Shown: positions 32,678 through 44,921 of the stretch, in pieces
Layout of the letters: every line of letters starts with the position of its first letter
Position numbering within the stretch: the first letter of the stretch is position 1
Origin: Cercospora beticola
Taxonomy: Eukaryota; Ascomycota; Dothideomycetes; Mycosphaerellales; Mycosphaerellaceae
Assembly: GCF_033473495.1 (NCBI RefSeq)
Contig: NC_088939.1
Span: 4,836,001-4,900,000 of the forward strand
Direction of reading: 5' to 3'
Length of the DNA stretch: 64,000 nt
Notes under the pieces: generated by a model
Databases searched by the model: none
The model's input: only the letters and a program-made list of their open reading frames with translations
Told to the model about the DNA's origin: nothing
Translations under genes and position numbers: made by a program

Positions 32678-34241
32678 CTAAAGAAAGCTGTTTCCATTTA
32701 CACGTTGACTACAGCTTCTCACAACACTGTCTATGCTCTTCGCCACCCGGTCGATATTCGCATTCGTGATACCCCTGTGGATCGTTAGTTCTCATCTTGT
32801 TCCTTGAACACCATCGCGAGCCAACTTACGAGATCGAAAGCCGACCATTGTCTTGTAGATAAACATGATGCTGCTTCCTCAGCATAGTCAACTCAGATTG
32901 ACTTAGATTCATAAGGCTGCAGACATTCTGAGATTAGTAAAACCCTTTCTCTGCAACCATTTTAGCTCCAACAAGCTTACCAAAACATTCCTTTTTGCTT
33001 TGTAATGAGTCCCCAATTGCCCGGAGTTTGGAGTTGCCCAAAGAGTGCCCGCAACCTCTCTCTTCGATGTTGCAACTGAGACGCCATTTTCTTGACGTCT
33101 AATTCCCACTGGGCTCGCAGATCCGGGCTGGTCAAGATGAGCTCAACGATGTTAGCACCAAAAGCCGGATAGCCGCCAGTCTCATATCTCGTCATCAACC
33201 GTAGTTGCATCTCAAGACGATGACAAACTTCCGGGTTCGGAGCCGTAAGGCAAAGAACTCCCACACGCTCGCTGTACAATCCAAATGCTTTACTGAAAGT
33301 TGCACAAAGCATGATGGACACATTGGCCTCTGCACATATTCGAATGCATTCAGTGTCTTGTTCGATAGAACCACTGGCCATTCCATAGTATGCTGCATCA
33401 AATATGATGAGGTGGCCTCGCATGGCACACGTAGCGGCGATTTGAGTCCACTGCTTGGCTGTGGGATCACAACCTGTGGGATTTTGACCTGCGGTTTGTA
33501 GCACAAGGACGGATTCAGGTAGAAGCTGGTCTACGGCCGCATGAAAAGCATCGAAATCGAGAGTCGCGTCTTTCGTGTCAAAGTAGGGTATTTCTTCGAC
33601 TCGCAGCCCTGCATGTTCGAAGATGTTGGCGTGATTTGCTGTCGTTGTCAACGCCTCGATCAGGAAATGGTTTTCCACTAGCGATGCTTGTCTTGTGATT
33701 GATAACTTACACCATGTTTCTCGCGGCAGGTAGACAGTTGGTTGTGCAACGTGATGCCTCTTTAGTAGGCACGCGGCCATGTAGCATGCACCACTTGCTC
33801 CCAGGCATTGGGCGGTCGCTACTCTACAGCGATAGTTTCAGACATGTCTGCAATCGCTATCAATAGAACCAGATCTCACCTTTTCTCTTCCATGATCGCA
33901 CTGTTCTCTCCGAAGAATAGACTTGCACTGACTTGGAGAAAGGTTGCTGATCCGATCTGAGACGATCGATAGCCATGATGCCAATGGGGCTCCCTGAACA
34001 GTCTCCTCCTCGCCTGAACCATTTCTACATTAGTTTCACATCAATTGCAAGAATAAGTACAGACCTCGATGACCGATGGTAAAGTGTAAATTTCTCCCTC
34101 ATCGTCTTGATACACTCCTACCATCAAGTCCGTCTTCTCAGGAGCAGGGTCTTTCCTGTACTCTGCAATCAACTGATATACAGTCTCATTGTACTGGGCA
34201 GCAGGGACTGCACTGAAAGGATGTCGTTGCTTGGAGGCCAT
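32678..34241 (-). CDS. Aspartate-aminotransferase-like PLP enzyme
   Basis: Six exons on the minus strand: 34065-34241, 33880-34013, 33711-33823, 32981-33638, 32830-32916 and 32678-32774, giving 421 residues. Each junction is supported by family sequence it restores: KRVATAQCLG, PRETWSNHANIFEHAGL, KGMFCLMNLS and GRLSISGITNANID. PLP features include the Asp of IIFDAAYYGM, the cofactor Lys in SKAFGLYSERVG and the substrate-binding Arg of NGRLSIS. Normal class-I aspartate aminotransferases are of this length. Canonical SK(N)FGLYNERVG and FDSAYQGFASG are altered at several positions, hinting at a changed substrate. In the cluster it likely converts between a 2-oxo acid and its amino acid, using Asp or Glu as donor. 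Confidence 0.88.
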
Positions 34242-35538
34242 CTCGAAATATGATCGTGTTCATCTATTCGCCCTGTTGGCCTCCTAAACGAGTGCAAAGC
34301 TTAGGGTTAAATCAAGCGTTCGAATAGTGCGCTCCTTACGACCGATTCCAACAACTATCCTACTTAACGAAACGTGGATACGTAGTAGAACGAAACGAGC
34401 TTCTAATTTCGACACTCGCGTGGGGAGCGAGCATTTGCATCCGCTGTCTGATGCGAGATAGCGGGACCTACCCCATCGAGCGACCCACTTGAAGATGCAT
34501 GGAGCTCGAGCGATCCGCAGCTCTAGCGACGGGTACTCACATCTCCACCATTCCCGATCGAAGTCAACTCATTGACCAGATTGAGGCAATGCAGAGACAC
34601 AAACTCTTGTGGTTGATGTTCCGCAATCATGTATGCACTATGCAGCAGGCGTACCTAGCACGTACAGAAGTGTCCCTCAACGAAAGACCGATTGCAAGGT
34701 CCAAGAAACGTTTCAACCCTGCCTGAGTTTATGCCGCTGAGGGCCGTAGAGTCCATCGCCGCGGGTATGGGAAATCTGCCATCTCACCGCAAGTCTACCC
34801 CGTGACCGGAACTGATACCGGGAGGAAAGACGAAGCAAAGTGCAGACGTTTGTCAGAAATGCTGGAAGGTGGCAGTCTGAGTGTGTGAGTATTGCGTCTT
34901 TTCCTCGCTGCGCTGATTCATCCAAGTGTCTATCTGCTGAGACTTTCGAAAACGCTGCAAGAAACGAGACCCGCTATTGAAGAAGGCCTTGAAGCGGCGA
35001 AATATGTCATGGCCAGCTACATGCACGTTTTTCAGCTCTATGAAACCAGATCTATGCGACAGGCTGATGACGAGACGCTGCCTAAGATCTGCATCTCACG
35101 GTGATACAGCTGGAATACGGAACTGAGGCCTACAAGAATCGGGAAAGCAAGGCAAATTCAAGTCTTGAGAAGATCGAGCAGCTTCTTGTATTTCATGTCC
35201 TTCGCGTCTTGTCCTACTAGTCATCTTCTCATACAACAAGACGTGTCAAAGCGTCCACAGACGCAAAGACTCCCGAGAGACCATAGATTTCGACCGTGAT
35301 GACAAGAACGGGACCCTTCAGGAACCAAGACAATGTTCTCCCATCGCATAGCAGTGGGTACACATCCAATTGCAACGAACTGCTCGATTTGACACCTGCT
35401 GCCCGTCTTTGGGCATGACACCTTTACCACCTCCGGATCACGTCTGTATAGCAGGCCTCAGCCCTGATTGCGCATCCATCGCGCAACCTGCATTGCTTCC
35501 CTGTAATCCTCGTCATCCCAAAGTCTCAATCCCATAGC
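34242..35538. other. Cluster right flank with possible gene fragment
   Basis: 1.3 kb without a supportable complete gene. On the plus strand an ATG at 34499 opens 75 helical codons (IDQIEAMQRHKLLWLMF...), and 34892-35104 encodes RLSKTLQETRPAIEEGLEA and more helix. Together they look like pieces of one helical protein broken by stops or unrecognised introns, for example a fungal transcription factor's middle domain. I cannot join them convincingly. Confidence 0.35.
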
Positions 35539-36414
35539 CTACATGGAATTGCGAGTGTTGGCGTAGTTCTCATTGAGCCAGTCGAGTTGCGCCTTGGTGA
35601 ACTGGTAGGGAGCACCATGGGAAGCTGATCCAGCCTCAGGATCAGCCAAGAAGTCGTTTTCCTCTTCGCCAGTTTGGTTCTCCTCCTCGCCACTGTCCTT
35701 TTCTTCTTCCTCCATTTCCCTATCTGCCTTCGATGTCTCGCGTTCCTCAGCACGTTGCTCGTCATTCTCCAACTTGAAGCCCCACGATATGTTGAATGTA
35801 TTGCCGTACCACACCTCGAACCACGCCTTGAGTTCTTCAGTCACACCCGATCGAGGCTTCTCTGGTTCCTCCGATCTCTTCGATCCTTCTGAATTCGTCT
35901 GCGGCATCCACTTGGCTCGCTTCTCATCGTTCCAGTCTACACTGATCAAGTAGAGCGTGTACGGATTCGGATCCAAGCTCGTCTGTGTCGCACTCAGTCC
36001 GACGAGACGCAAGCGCTGGAGGTCCATGCTGAGGCCAGGACAGTCGAATATACCTGCTGCCGCTCCAGTAGCCTTGTGGCGAAGCTCGCCACGCTTCTTG
36101 TCGGAATCCGTATTGACATCGTACTCGTCCAGGATGGGGCGCCCAATAATGTTGCAGATCATCTTTGGCACGTACAAGACGTCCTTCAGCACAAGGGTGC
36201 GCTTGGACTTTGGTCCAGTGCGGTTCTCGCGGACTTTGACGCTCAATTCGACATCGCCGATACCAAGGACTTCGTTCTCGCCACGGTAAGTGTCTCCTAT
36301 GTATGATTTGATGGGTTTGAAAGTGGTGAACCAGTCGCGGTGGTTGGCAACGTGAGCGTCAGCTTTGCTGATCCAGAGCCAGTCGACTTGATAGTCAGAT
36401 CCGGTTGGTGCCAT
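35539..36414 (-). CDS. Domesticated copia-type protease-like protein 1
   Basis: Intronless, 291 residues from the ATG at 36414. Residues 11-115 match the layout of the aspartic-protease/beta-barrel part of Ty1/copia Pol: D-W-x-W at the start, H21 and N23-H24 of HVANHRDWF, the core GIGDVELSV, then LVLKDVLYVPKMICNIIG. In copia elements the segment reads W-x-x-D-S-G-A-x-x-H. Here the catalytic Asp position (residue 15) is Ile and the Gly is Lys, so protease activity is not expected. There is no integrase, reverse transcriptase or LTR. The C-terminal third is acidic, ending in a helix (QFTKAQLDWLNENYANTR). A paralogue lies at 59038-59988. Conservation of two open copies suggests a cellular role, which is unknown. 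Confidence 0.75.
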   Translation of the reverse strand: MAPTGSDYQVDWLWISKADAHVANHRDWFTTFKPIKSYIGDTYRGENEVLGIGDVELSVKVRENRTGPKSKRTLVLKDVLYVPKMICNIIGRPILDEYDVNTDSDKKRGELRHKATGAAAGIFDCPGLSMDLQRLRLVGLSATQTSLDPNPYTLYLISVDWNDEKRAKWMPQTNSEGSKRSEEPEKPRSGVTEELKAWFEVWYGNTFNISWGFKLENDEQRAEERETSKADREMEEEEKDSGEEENQTGEEENDFLADPEAGSASHGAPYQFTKAQLDWLNENYANTRNSM

Positions 36415-37858
36415 CTTGCGGAGGAACCAAGGCGCGCTTGATGGTTGCTGACTGCGGAAGAGTACTCCTGGACAGCGAGAGTAATGGACGTGCGAGTGGG
36501 CGGTCGAGTCGTGCGGATGGGATGAAGCGAGAGCAGGAAGAGGTGCAAGTTGAATTATTGTCTGCGAATTCCCTTTGGCATCGAGTCATAAGTAGTTCGA
36601 GCGGCCGCGAAAGCGTCACAATCATGGTTAAAGGAGAAAACCGTCTAACAAACGCCAAGCGGTACACAGCAAACATTTAATGACGTCGAACTCGGCATGT
36701 CTGCAGTCTGCCGATGCTAGCTCATACTGTTGGAACTCGTTCAAATCGACTGTTCATACGCGGCGAATGATGGTGCGCGCTTTTCTCGTGATCGAACGTC
36801 GAATCGCGCGGATTTGATGCAGAGGATGCTCTGAAAGAGCCAGCGGGGAACCAGTAAACGACCCCATGATATGCTGGAATGGCCTTGCACCGTTATCATA
36901 TACTTGCACACAACTGAGCGAGCCGAATCGCTGGTTCGCTATTCTCAGGACCTGTAGCCTTCGATGCACCGGGACGCAGAAACCCCAAATACACATCTCT
37001 TTCGTATCGCCGGAATCGTCATCGGGTTGCCGTTTGCTGTGAGAATCTTCGGCAACTAACTGCTTCGCAATCTCACGACCTTTAGCACGCTGCTCAGTAA
37101 TGTCGATATCCAACCCTTGTAGAACAAGAGATTCCCATTGATTTTGGTGAACATGATTTCTCCCTGTCCAGCTCTCCGAGTCTCGGTTTGTGGAAACGCG
37201 AACGATGAGTAGCTCAGACAAGCCGAGACAACTCTACCTCTCCTTATTGCGGTCCAAGCTGAACGAGTTCTGCACAAGCTGTACAAAGGTAGATGCGCCT
37301 GAATGATGTCTCTTGTCGTGAACGATTCTCGAGTACTGTCAATTCTGCGGCCCGTGAGTGCTGTATCTGTCAGAGAGACCGCGATCGAGACAAAATTTCA
37401 GTTGCAAGACCTCATGTGAAGACCGTATGCAGTGAAGACCATCTGCATATGACGATGCCTCCTGGTTGTGACTGCTGAAGTGAGGGAGGGCGACTAGCGC
37501 GCGGCTGTAGCCGAGCAGCCGAACTACTTAAAGCGGGCTGTTGCAACACAGCCAAAGACACCAACGTGCTGTGCAGGGCGAAACAGCGAACAGGCCGGCG
37601 ACACCACCTCCGACACACTGGAAGGTGGCAGGGGACGATAGCACTGAATAATAGACCACATATTTCCTACCGCCACGACCTTTGCGCCGCACACGAAGCG
37701 CTCGCGCTCCTCCGAACGCCGCATCTCCAGGCGGTAACGCCAGGCCTTTGTTGCGCCAGCGGATTGACCAGCGACAATATATCCAGCAGGCCACGACGAT
37801 ATCCTTCCGCCGTTGATCCCTCGATCTCCGCGTCTGCTACCGCACTCTGACCGCCAAC
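36415..37858. other. Intergenic, no gene seen
   Basis: 1.4 kb between divergent genes. The frame at 36754-37221 (minus) has only a TTG start and no domain. The right part (37480-37860) is GC-rich and precedes TFIIA. No RNA gene recognised. Confidence 0.4.
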
Positions 37859-39543
37859 ATGACCAATACGCTCGTGGTGAGTGGTGGAACGCGGCCGAAG
37901 CGTAGTCCTGGCAGCAGCGCAGCAAGGCTAACCCGAAGAATAGGGCGACGTCTACCTCAAGATCATTGAGGAGGTCGTAGCAGCGTCGCAGGCCGACTTC
38001 GAGGAGAGCGGCGTGGGTTCGCAGACATTGGGCGAGTTGCAGCAGGTATGTGTGTTTTCTCCTCTCTCTCCTGGACAACGGCGGCCATCACCACGGGACT
38101 GCGTCGCAGCGCATGACGATCGCATCAAGAAAGAGACGTCGGGATCTGCAGCGACACGGCAACATCGTCGACGGCAGCGGAAATGCTGGTTTGGCCGCGG
38201 CGGAGGAGCGCAGGGCGGCGAGCGCTTTCGGCGGGCGAGGGGCGGGGCTGGCTTTGAGGATCGCAGATTTGCTGGGCCCGCCCTCTCTTTTGCTGTTCCA
38301 GCTTTATACGCTCTCCTTTCCGCTAAGCCCCACTCTGCGCCATGACACTAACCCTTTTCGCTCGCATCACGTGCAATACACCTCTCAGCACCCCAGTCGA
38401 CCTCACTTATACACCAACAGATGGGATGCAAGACACTCGCTGACATGCACAAAGGAATGGCAGAACAAGCTGTCACAGCGTGGTGTTGCGCAGATGCCAT
38501 GGGACCCGAAGCCGCAACCTCCGCAGCCGCCGCAGCAACAAATCGCACCAACTAATCCCAGCGGCAATGTGAATGGCATGCCTGCCAATCCTTATGCCAG
38601 CTATGACGCCTCTCAGGCTGCCTCAAACGGTCAGCGAGTCAAAACTGAACCCGGTATGGAGCACCAATACCATGGCCTTCCAAATGGCAACTACGGCCAA
38701 AACAACGGCCAGCCGATCCCTGTGCAAGGTGGCGCTGCTCGAGCACAGCAATTGGTTCAGCAGCAGTTTGGAAATGCAGCAGCACCGTCTTTGGCTGCCA
38801 TGCAACGTGGTGGTCTCGCATTGCCAGGCCAGCAACAACAGCAGCCGAAACCACAACCGATGCAGCTGCCACAAGGTAGTCCAGCACAGCAACAGTTCCA
38901 ACAAGCGCAACAAGCTGCAATGGCGCAACAGCAGCAGCGGCTGCACCAGCAACAAGCTCAACCTCGCATCAAGGTCGAAAATGATAGTCCACAGCTTCAG
39001 CAGGGCCAGTTCCAGCATCCAAACTACCCCCAGACCGATGGAGCTACTGAAGAGGACGATCTTGCGCAATGGCGCGCTGTGCTCGCCGAGAGACGAGCTG
39101 CTCACGCACAGCAGGCACATCAAGCCGATCGCATGATGCGAGACCAAGTCCTGAGCCTTACAGCTGACCTGTCGAGCGGCTTGATGGTGCCTCTTGGCGA
39201 GCAGCCTTCGTTGCGGATCAAGAATAAGAAGCGGTCCACCACCACTTCTGCCGCTGGACCTTCGATCCCACAGCTCGATGGAGATGAAGACGAGGACGAG
39301 GATAAGGGCGTCAAGGATGAGGACGATCCCGATGCCATCAACTCCGACCTCGATGACGACGACGATGATGGTCAAGGCGCTATGGGCGACGAAGACGATG
39401 ATCTCGGCGACAGCATCCTGTGTACGTACGACAAGGTTCAACGCGTCAAGAACAAGTGGAAGTGCACACTCAAGGACGGTGTCATGAGTGTCTCTGGGAA
39501 AGAATGGGTCTTCCACAAGGGTATGGGAGAGTTTGAGTGGTAA
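37859..39543 (+). CDS. TOA1: TFIIA large (alpha/beta) subunit
   Basis: Three exons: 37859-37876 (six codons), 37944-38045 and 38455-39543, giving 402 residues. The small first exon and CTAAC-containing intron join MTNTLV to GDVYLKIIEEVVAAS. The N-terminal helical domain ends in ELQQ-EWQNKLS across a long 409-nt intron. The middle is disordered and Gln/Pro-rich (polyQ tracts). A Glu/Asp-rich stretch precedes the conserved C-terminal beta-barrel piece DSILCTYDKVQRVKNKWKC, ending GKEWVFHKGMGEFEW, which is diagnostic of the TFIIA large subunit. The protein binds TBP-DNA with the small subunit in RNA polymerase II initiation. Expected to be essential and single-copy. Symbol by analogy to yeast. 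Confidence 0.93.
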
Positions 39544-40475
39544 TTGAATCACGTCGAATACCCGAACACCTGAGCACACAATGGCCGTGCAGTAAGCAGA
39601 TCTCTGGATCGCGCTGCTCTACCTCTATCAGGTCTCCCAGCCATCCTGAGGACCAACACAGCTTATCGGCCAATATTGTTTCACACAATGATACCCTACC
39701 AACAGACCCCAGGGCCAGGGAGGGATGGAGGGATGGAGAGGATTTCTACGTGACGCGACACCGCGTTAATTTTCATTAAGGGTTGGCATAGATTGAGCAC
39801 CACAGCCACTACCACTGTTATCTGCTTGTTTTGTTTTGCTTGCGGCCCCGCGAGATTCCAGGCACCACCGCGAGGAAACTACGTTTGATGTACAAATAGA
39901 ATAAGACAAGGCACGGAAAATGAGAATGACACTGATGATGAATTATGCTTCAGTGCTCACAAACTTCGGACGAGATCTCGTGCTTTGGGAATGCTCGCGT
40001 CGTTATGTCATAGCGCGCACTTCTCCTCTTCTTCTGCTTGCTGACTGACTAGATCTATCTCTTGCCTGGATGCGATCCCCCCCTGCCGTAGTCCCGGCCA
40101 CTCCTCAATCTCCTTCGCAATAGCGAACCTGACAAGCCATCGCGAACCGCCTGTATGGCGCCGTCTTGCGTCCTGAGCTCTGTGCTCGTGCAATCAATGG
40201 CGATTGGAGCATCCTTCTCATGCCATCCCTCTTCGCTTGTCGCTGCGTTCGTTTGTCAGGCGCCCTCAAGCACTGGCAATGCCTCGACATGCGCGGCGGG
40301 TAGCGATGCAGCGAACAGGCTGCTCGGAGGCTCGCCCAGTCCGACTCTTGCCCATGCCGCTTTTTGCCTCGAGACCATGCTCTGCTCATCGCACTTGCAA
40401 TGGCAGAACCCCGTCTCGAATCGTACCATACTTCTTTCCTCACGAAGATTTCTGGCTTTAGTGCATGCAACGATT
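39544..40475. other. Convergent intergenic region
   Basis: 3' flanks of the TFIIA gene and the next gene. Contains a small GGGATGGA repeat near 39720. No gene recognised. Confidence 0.45.
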
Positions 40476-42875
40476 TCAAGTCACAAACCAACCACCTCTG
40501 ATATCCGCCTCATCCATGCCAAAGCCGAACACGATTCGGAATAAATCTCTCATCCAAGCCCACTGCTCACTATTGCCCAGCCACCTTACACTCTTGGCGA
40601 CTTCGACTGCAGTTACGCGTTTCGAGGACATCGCATGTGCATTTTTCAAACTCTGATCATTGACTACAAGTTTCTTGTAGAAGCTCAAGACTTTCATTTG
40701 CCAGGGTAGAGTTCCAAATGCTGTGTCGGGAAGTGCTTGAACGTATGCAGGAAGAGGTTGCGACGAAGTACGAGAGTAGCCAGTGTTCAATCCGGCTTTG
40801 AGGAGGAGACAGCGGAGACGGGCGAGATGAGTTTCTTCGCCGCCGGCTGTGGCGGTGGAGCTTGTGCGTTGAGAGGAAGTTGCGGACGCCGCGGATTCGG
40901 AATAGTCGCTCAGAACGGAGGCGTTGGAGGTCCAACGATCGTGATGGGGAGCATTGCCGCCGCCGCGGGAACCGCTCGACTTGGAAGGGCCGAGAACGAG
41001 GATGTTGGGAACATTGGCGGAATCTGGAGAGGAGTGCGCTGTAGAAGTGTCGTCAAAGACCGTCACCGGAGTTTCGGGTGGAAAGGTCGGGGCTTCGTGG
41101 TATTTGCGGTTGCTGACTGTGCTTGAGGTGGAACGACCAGCGGAACCGCGAGTGGAGGTGGATTTGAGTGATGTTTGTGATTGTGCGCCGAAGGAGGTCT
41201 GATGTGGCCGCGGAGTGCCTCTATCGGGTCTTATTTGTGTCCAGCCTTCGCGGAAGAGGTCGCATAGATCCCAGCATGCTTGGACAGCAGAGCCTAAGAG
41301 TTCTTCATCTGCTTGCTTGCATTCGCGACTGCTTTGGCGGAGGTTGAAGAGCATTTCTGCCAATGACCAGCACGCACGCAAAAGTGAGTCCGTCTCTCGT
41401 GGCAAAGATGTTGGCATCTTCATGAGTCGGTGGCAAAGCGTGATGTAGAAGTCCAGTGTGCGCTCAACGAAGGCATCAGGAAGCTCGTGGTGATTGATGT
41501 TGTAAAGGTGGTTGTTGAGCTCGAAACTGACCCGCAGCACTGAGTCAGTGGCTTCGTCGACTCTTGCTCGCGCGTCAAAGAGGGATTGACAGAAGTCACG
41601 ACACAACTCCAGTGTAGGTATGACTTGTGCCGTGTGGTCCTCATCTTTGTTGTCGTATAGTTGCTGGCACAACCTCCAACAGCTCTGCCATGCATGCTGT
41701 TGTACTTCCTGTTGGCCTCGGAATTTGAACGTGCGCTGGCGATGGCTGGAGGATAAGTTTGCAAGCGTATTGCAAAGCGTCCAGCATTCGCTCAAGGCGG
41801 TGCGCAATGCCTCAATCTCCTCGTTGGTCTGATCGAGTTGCTGCATAGCTTCTTGCATACTCCCATCTCCAACGAGTCCGGCAGTGCTGGGACGCTTCTC
41901 ATCGTCGGCCTCTGCAGCGACGTGGTCATCGGCAAGTCCTTCGGGAATGTCTGCAGGCACTGTCAGATATCGCTGGAAGTATAGGTCGAAGCCTTCAAGC
42001 AGACCTTCGAGACTCGATGTTCGCCGACTTTTGCGCTTCCACTCGTCCTCCAATTCTTGCCGTGTCTGTGCGCGTGGGGTAGGCTTCTCATTGGATCGAG
42101 GGATGTCAGTGTTGACGGGTGCGACAGGTGAGGGCTGTTTCTCGAAGATGTTGGCTTATGTTGTCAATGTAACGCACTCAAGCCAAGCTTACCTTCTGCG
42201 TCGGAATCATGGTCGCGGCTTCCGGTGTGCTCGGCGAGGCGACACGGGCAGTCGATCCGGAAACATCAGTCGGCGATGCATATTGTTTCTGTCCTCCTTC
42301 GAAGTCCTTGAAGCCAGTGGGAATATGTATCACGGATTGGGGGTCGTTGTCGGCCGAGTCTGATCGCAATCGCGCTGGAAGGGAAGTCACAATCTTGGGT
42401 GGAGGATCCTGCCACAGTCAGTACCCGAACGCAATTGCCCATAACAAGAGTCGTACTTTCGGACTCGCTGGACTGTTGATATCGACATCGGGAGAGTGTA
42501 CATCAAACGCATCGCCATTGGACGCCGACTCCGGCGATCTTATATCGGTGTCTTCATCCTCTTGCGCGTCTTCATCAATTTCTGTTCCCTCTGTACCATT
42601 CGAGTCTACTGGAGACGGTTCGATCTGCTGCGGATATGGACTGGGCGGTGGTGCGAGCGAATCGGTGGGAGCGGAGGAGCTACGATGGGAGTCAGCGATA
42701 TAACTTTACAGGTCGCGGCCCAACGCTGGACGAACCGATTGCTATGCGTATTGCCGCCAGAAAATGCGCTGAAGCGAGCGGGAGAATTGGGAGAGTCGGA
42801 GTAGGGACTGAAGGCAGACACCAGTCCGCCGCCAGTTGGAGAAGCCATCGGCATTATCGGGTTCTTCAAAGCCAT
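40476..42875 (-). CDS. Conserved fungal protein of unknown function (DUF7624-like)
   Basis: Four exons on the minus strand: 42736-42875, 42457-42679, 42193-42418 trimmed to 42193-42408, and 40476-42140, giving 747 residues. The first junction is least sure: it uses a GTTCGT donor so that SNR joins SSAPTDSLAPPP in frame. The other donors are good GTACG and GTAAGC sites. The N-terminal 190 residues are Ser/Pro-rich. The central part (about 225-480) is helical with regularly spaced Cys and Trp (ALSECWTLCNTLANLSS, AVQACWDLCDLFREGW). A Ser-rich linker follows, then a conserved C-terminus (LPDTAFGTLPWQMKVLSFYK, VRWLGNSEQWAWMRDLFR). The helical segment resembles fungal proteins annotated DUF7624. 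Function unknown; no catalytic motif. Confidence 0.75.
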
Positions 42876-44921
42876 AACAAAACAGTCGCAAGATCGTCCA
42901 GCGTTTCGCAGCCAGTCGAGCTATAATACGTCCGTGGTCCAGCACAAGGTCCGCCTGCAGCTCACTGAAGCTGCATTATTATGCTGCGGGCAATCGTAAA
43001 GAACACGGCGCGGAACACACCAGGCGAGTCTTCAGAGGCCGCCGCTCACAGCCTCGCGCGCTGCCCAGGCAATGACCGGTTTTGTGGTCCCACCACAGCT
43101 GCAACAAGAATGTCGACGCGCGCAATCCGGGCTCGCCGAAGAATAAGATTGAGAGCAGGCTGCTGCGCCGGCAGGACAGTGGTATACTTCCAGAGAAGGG
43201 GGGTTCTGCGGCACAGCCAGCGCGCCTCAGATCGCCTATCTTTCCAGACGTCCTGCGCCGTAAGAGTTACAATAACCAACAGAAGGATCCACGAAGCTAT
43301 GGCCCGCAAGAGGACGAAGTTGCATCTGCATGCAACCGAAACAGACGCGGTCAGCTTGCTCGCCGCCCGCACGAGCGTGGGTCAGCTTCGGGAGGCGTCG
43401 CCCTGCTGCCTCTTCCAAGACGGTGGAGCCCTCTCTGCTGCCAATGTGTGCGTGCCGGCCAACCACGAACCAGCTGCTGTCTGCCAACACAGGGACGCCG
43501 CAGCCACCTTTCTGGCTTGGGTGTAGAAGAGCAACAAAATAGCCGCCGAAGGCGTTTTTAGGTCTGCGGCCCATGCCGACCTGGGTCCAATCACATCGCC
43601 ACAACGGTCGCTAAGTTGTGCAAGCGTGTGATTGTTTTTGACATCACTTGCGTCTTCTCATCTTCTCTCTTGCTGGAGCCTCTCGCCTTCGGACAGGAAC
43701 CCTCCGCTTTTCGTGTGAGAGCTGACAGTGCCGTCCGATTGCTTGGACATTTACTGAGATGAGCTCGGAAAACGTCCCGAAGGTAGACAGTGCCGGGCAC
43801 CACAGCCTGCTGCCATCAGCATTCCGCTGACCAATAGCGGAGGCTCACTGCAATGCCGAGCGCGAGGGGAGAACGGTAGGAACGTGCTCACACGTGGAAC
43901 ATGGCGATCGACAACGCCAGAATTTCCATGGAATCGCATGACCCAACATCTCTCTTCATCTACTGGCTACCAAATGTTGTGGCAAGGATCCTCTACCACA
44001 CTCAGCTCAGGACAAGGCTGAGGTGGACGCTGACGATATGCCATTCGCCATTCGTGCGGGAACTGAGAGCATCTCGTCACAGAACATCACTCAAATGCAA
44101 CAATACTTGCTAATGTTACACGGAGATTCGATCTTCGTTTAGCTGTGCCTCCGCCGTTCGTGCCGCATTCGCTTACCTGCAATCGGGTACGGCACCTACA
44201 ATGGCGAAGTGCACAAGTGCTCCCCAAGTGGGTGGATCGGGTAACGCGCTAACAGCCGCTTGGTAAAAAGGCGAAGTCTCGCTGAACGACATCTCTTGAC
44301 AAGGGTGCTCTATCAGATGACGTGGACACCAACCAGACACCACAAACCCCACTGAACTATGCCATATCGCTGCACGCGTGGGCTCAGACCAAGCGAACGC
44401 AGGATAACAAAGCAAAAATGCGGCGTGCTGGCATATACGACCGGTGAGAGCCCTGTTCAGATATGCAATCCTTCTTCCTTCGACCGCGTGCCGGAAAGGT
44501 CCCGGGCGCCTACGCGAGTCACGCATGTCACGGTATTCTGCTCACGGACTTTCGGGTGATTGTGTGGCTTGACGGCATGCAACTGCTTCTCTTCCGGTTC
44601 ATCTCGATGGACAATCGCAGCATGCCGACTTGAAGATCAATCAAGAGCATCGGCTTGCGCGGCACAGCAAGGTCCTCGAACATCGAGAATAAACGAGAGC
44701 GAAAACAGTTGAGAAGTGAAAATGATCCCATCGTACGTTCGCCAACACTTCTACCTAAGCATACACATCCCGACTCGCTCAATCGGCAGGTCATCAAGAA
44801 ACCCCTCTCCCAATCGTCGACGCAGCCCAGCTGTATCTGAGCCCTCGAAGCAATCAACCAAATCCCAGACTGAACTCCACAAAATGCAGTACAACAGGCT
44901 TTACGTCCGACTAGTATGCGT
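42876..44921. other. Intergenic, no recognised gene
   Basis: Two kilobases with several chance frames on both strands. The longest with an ATG is 42981-43526 on the plus strand (181 codons, Arg/Ala/Cys-rich, no domain). Base composition is GC-rich left of 43600 and balanced after. I see no RNA gene or repeat. Confidence 0.4.

Noticed and set aside
17681..34241. Loline-type cluster
   Set aside because: A gamma-type PLP enzyme and dioxygenases are shared, but no ornithine-decarboxylase-like or FAD monooxygenase gene is present, so identity with the loline pathway is not supported.
35539..36414. Live copia retrotransposon
   Set aside because: No LTRs, integrase or reverse transcriptase nearby, and the protease catalytic Asp is replaced.
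36754..37221. 155-codon minus-strand frame
   Set aside because: Begins only with TTG and has no recognisable domain or splice signals linking it to an ATG.
38623..39579. 318-codon open frame on the minus strand opposite the TFIIA gene
   Set aside because: It is the shadow of the Gln/Asp-rich TFIIA coding frame (CAG and GAC repeats read backwards as Leu and Val) and has no domain of its own.
42981..43526. 181-codon plus-strand frame with an ATG
   Set aside because: Arg/Ala/Cys-rich, no domain, and competing frames overlap on both strands.
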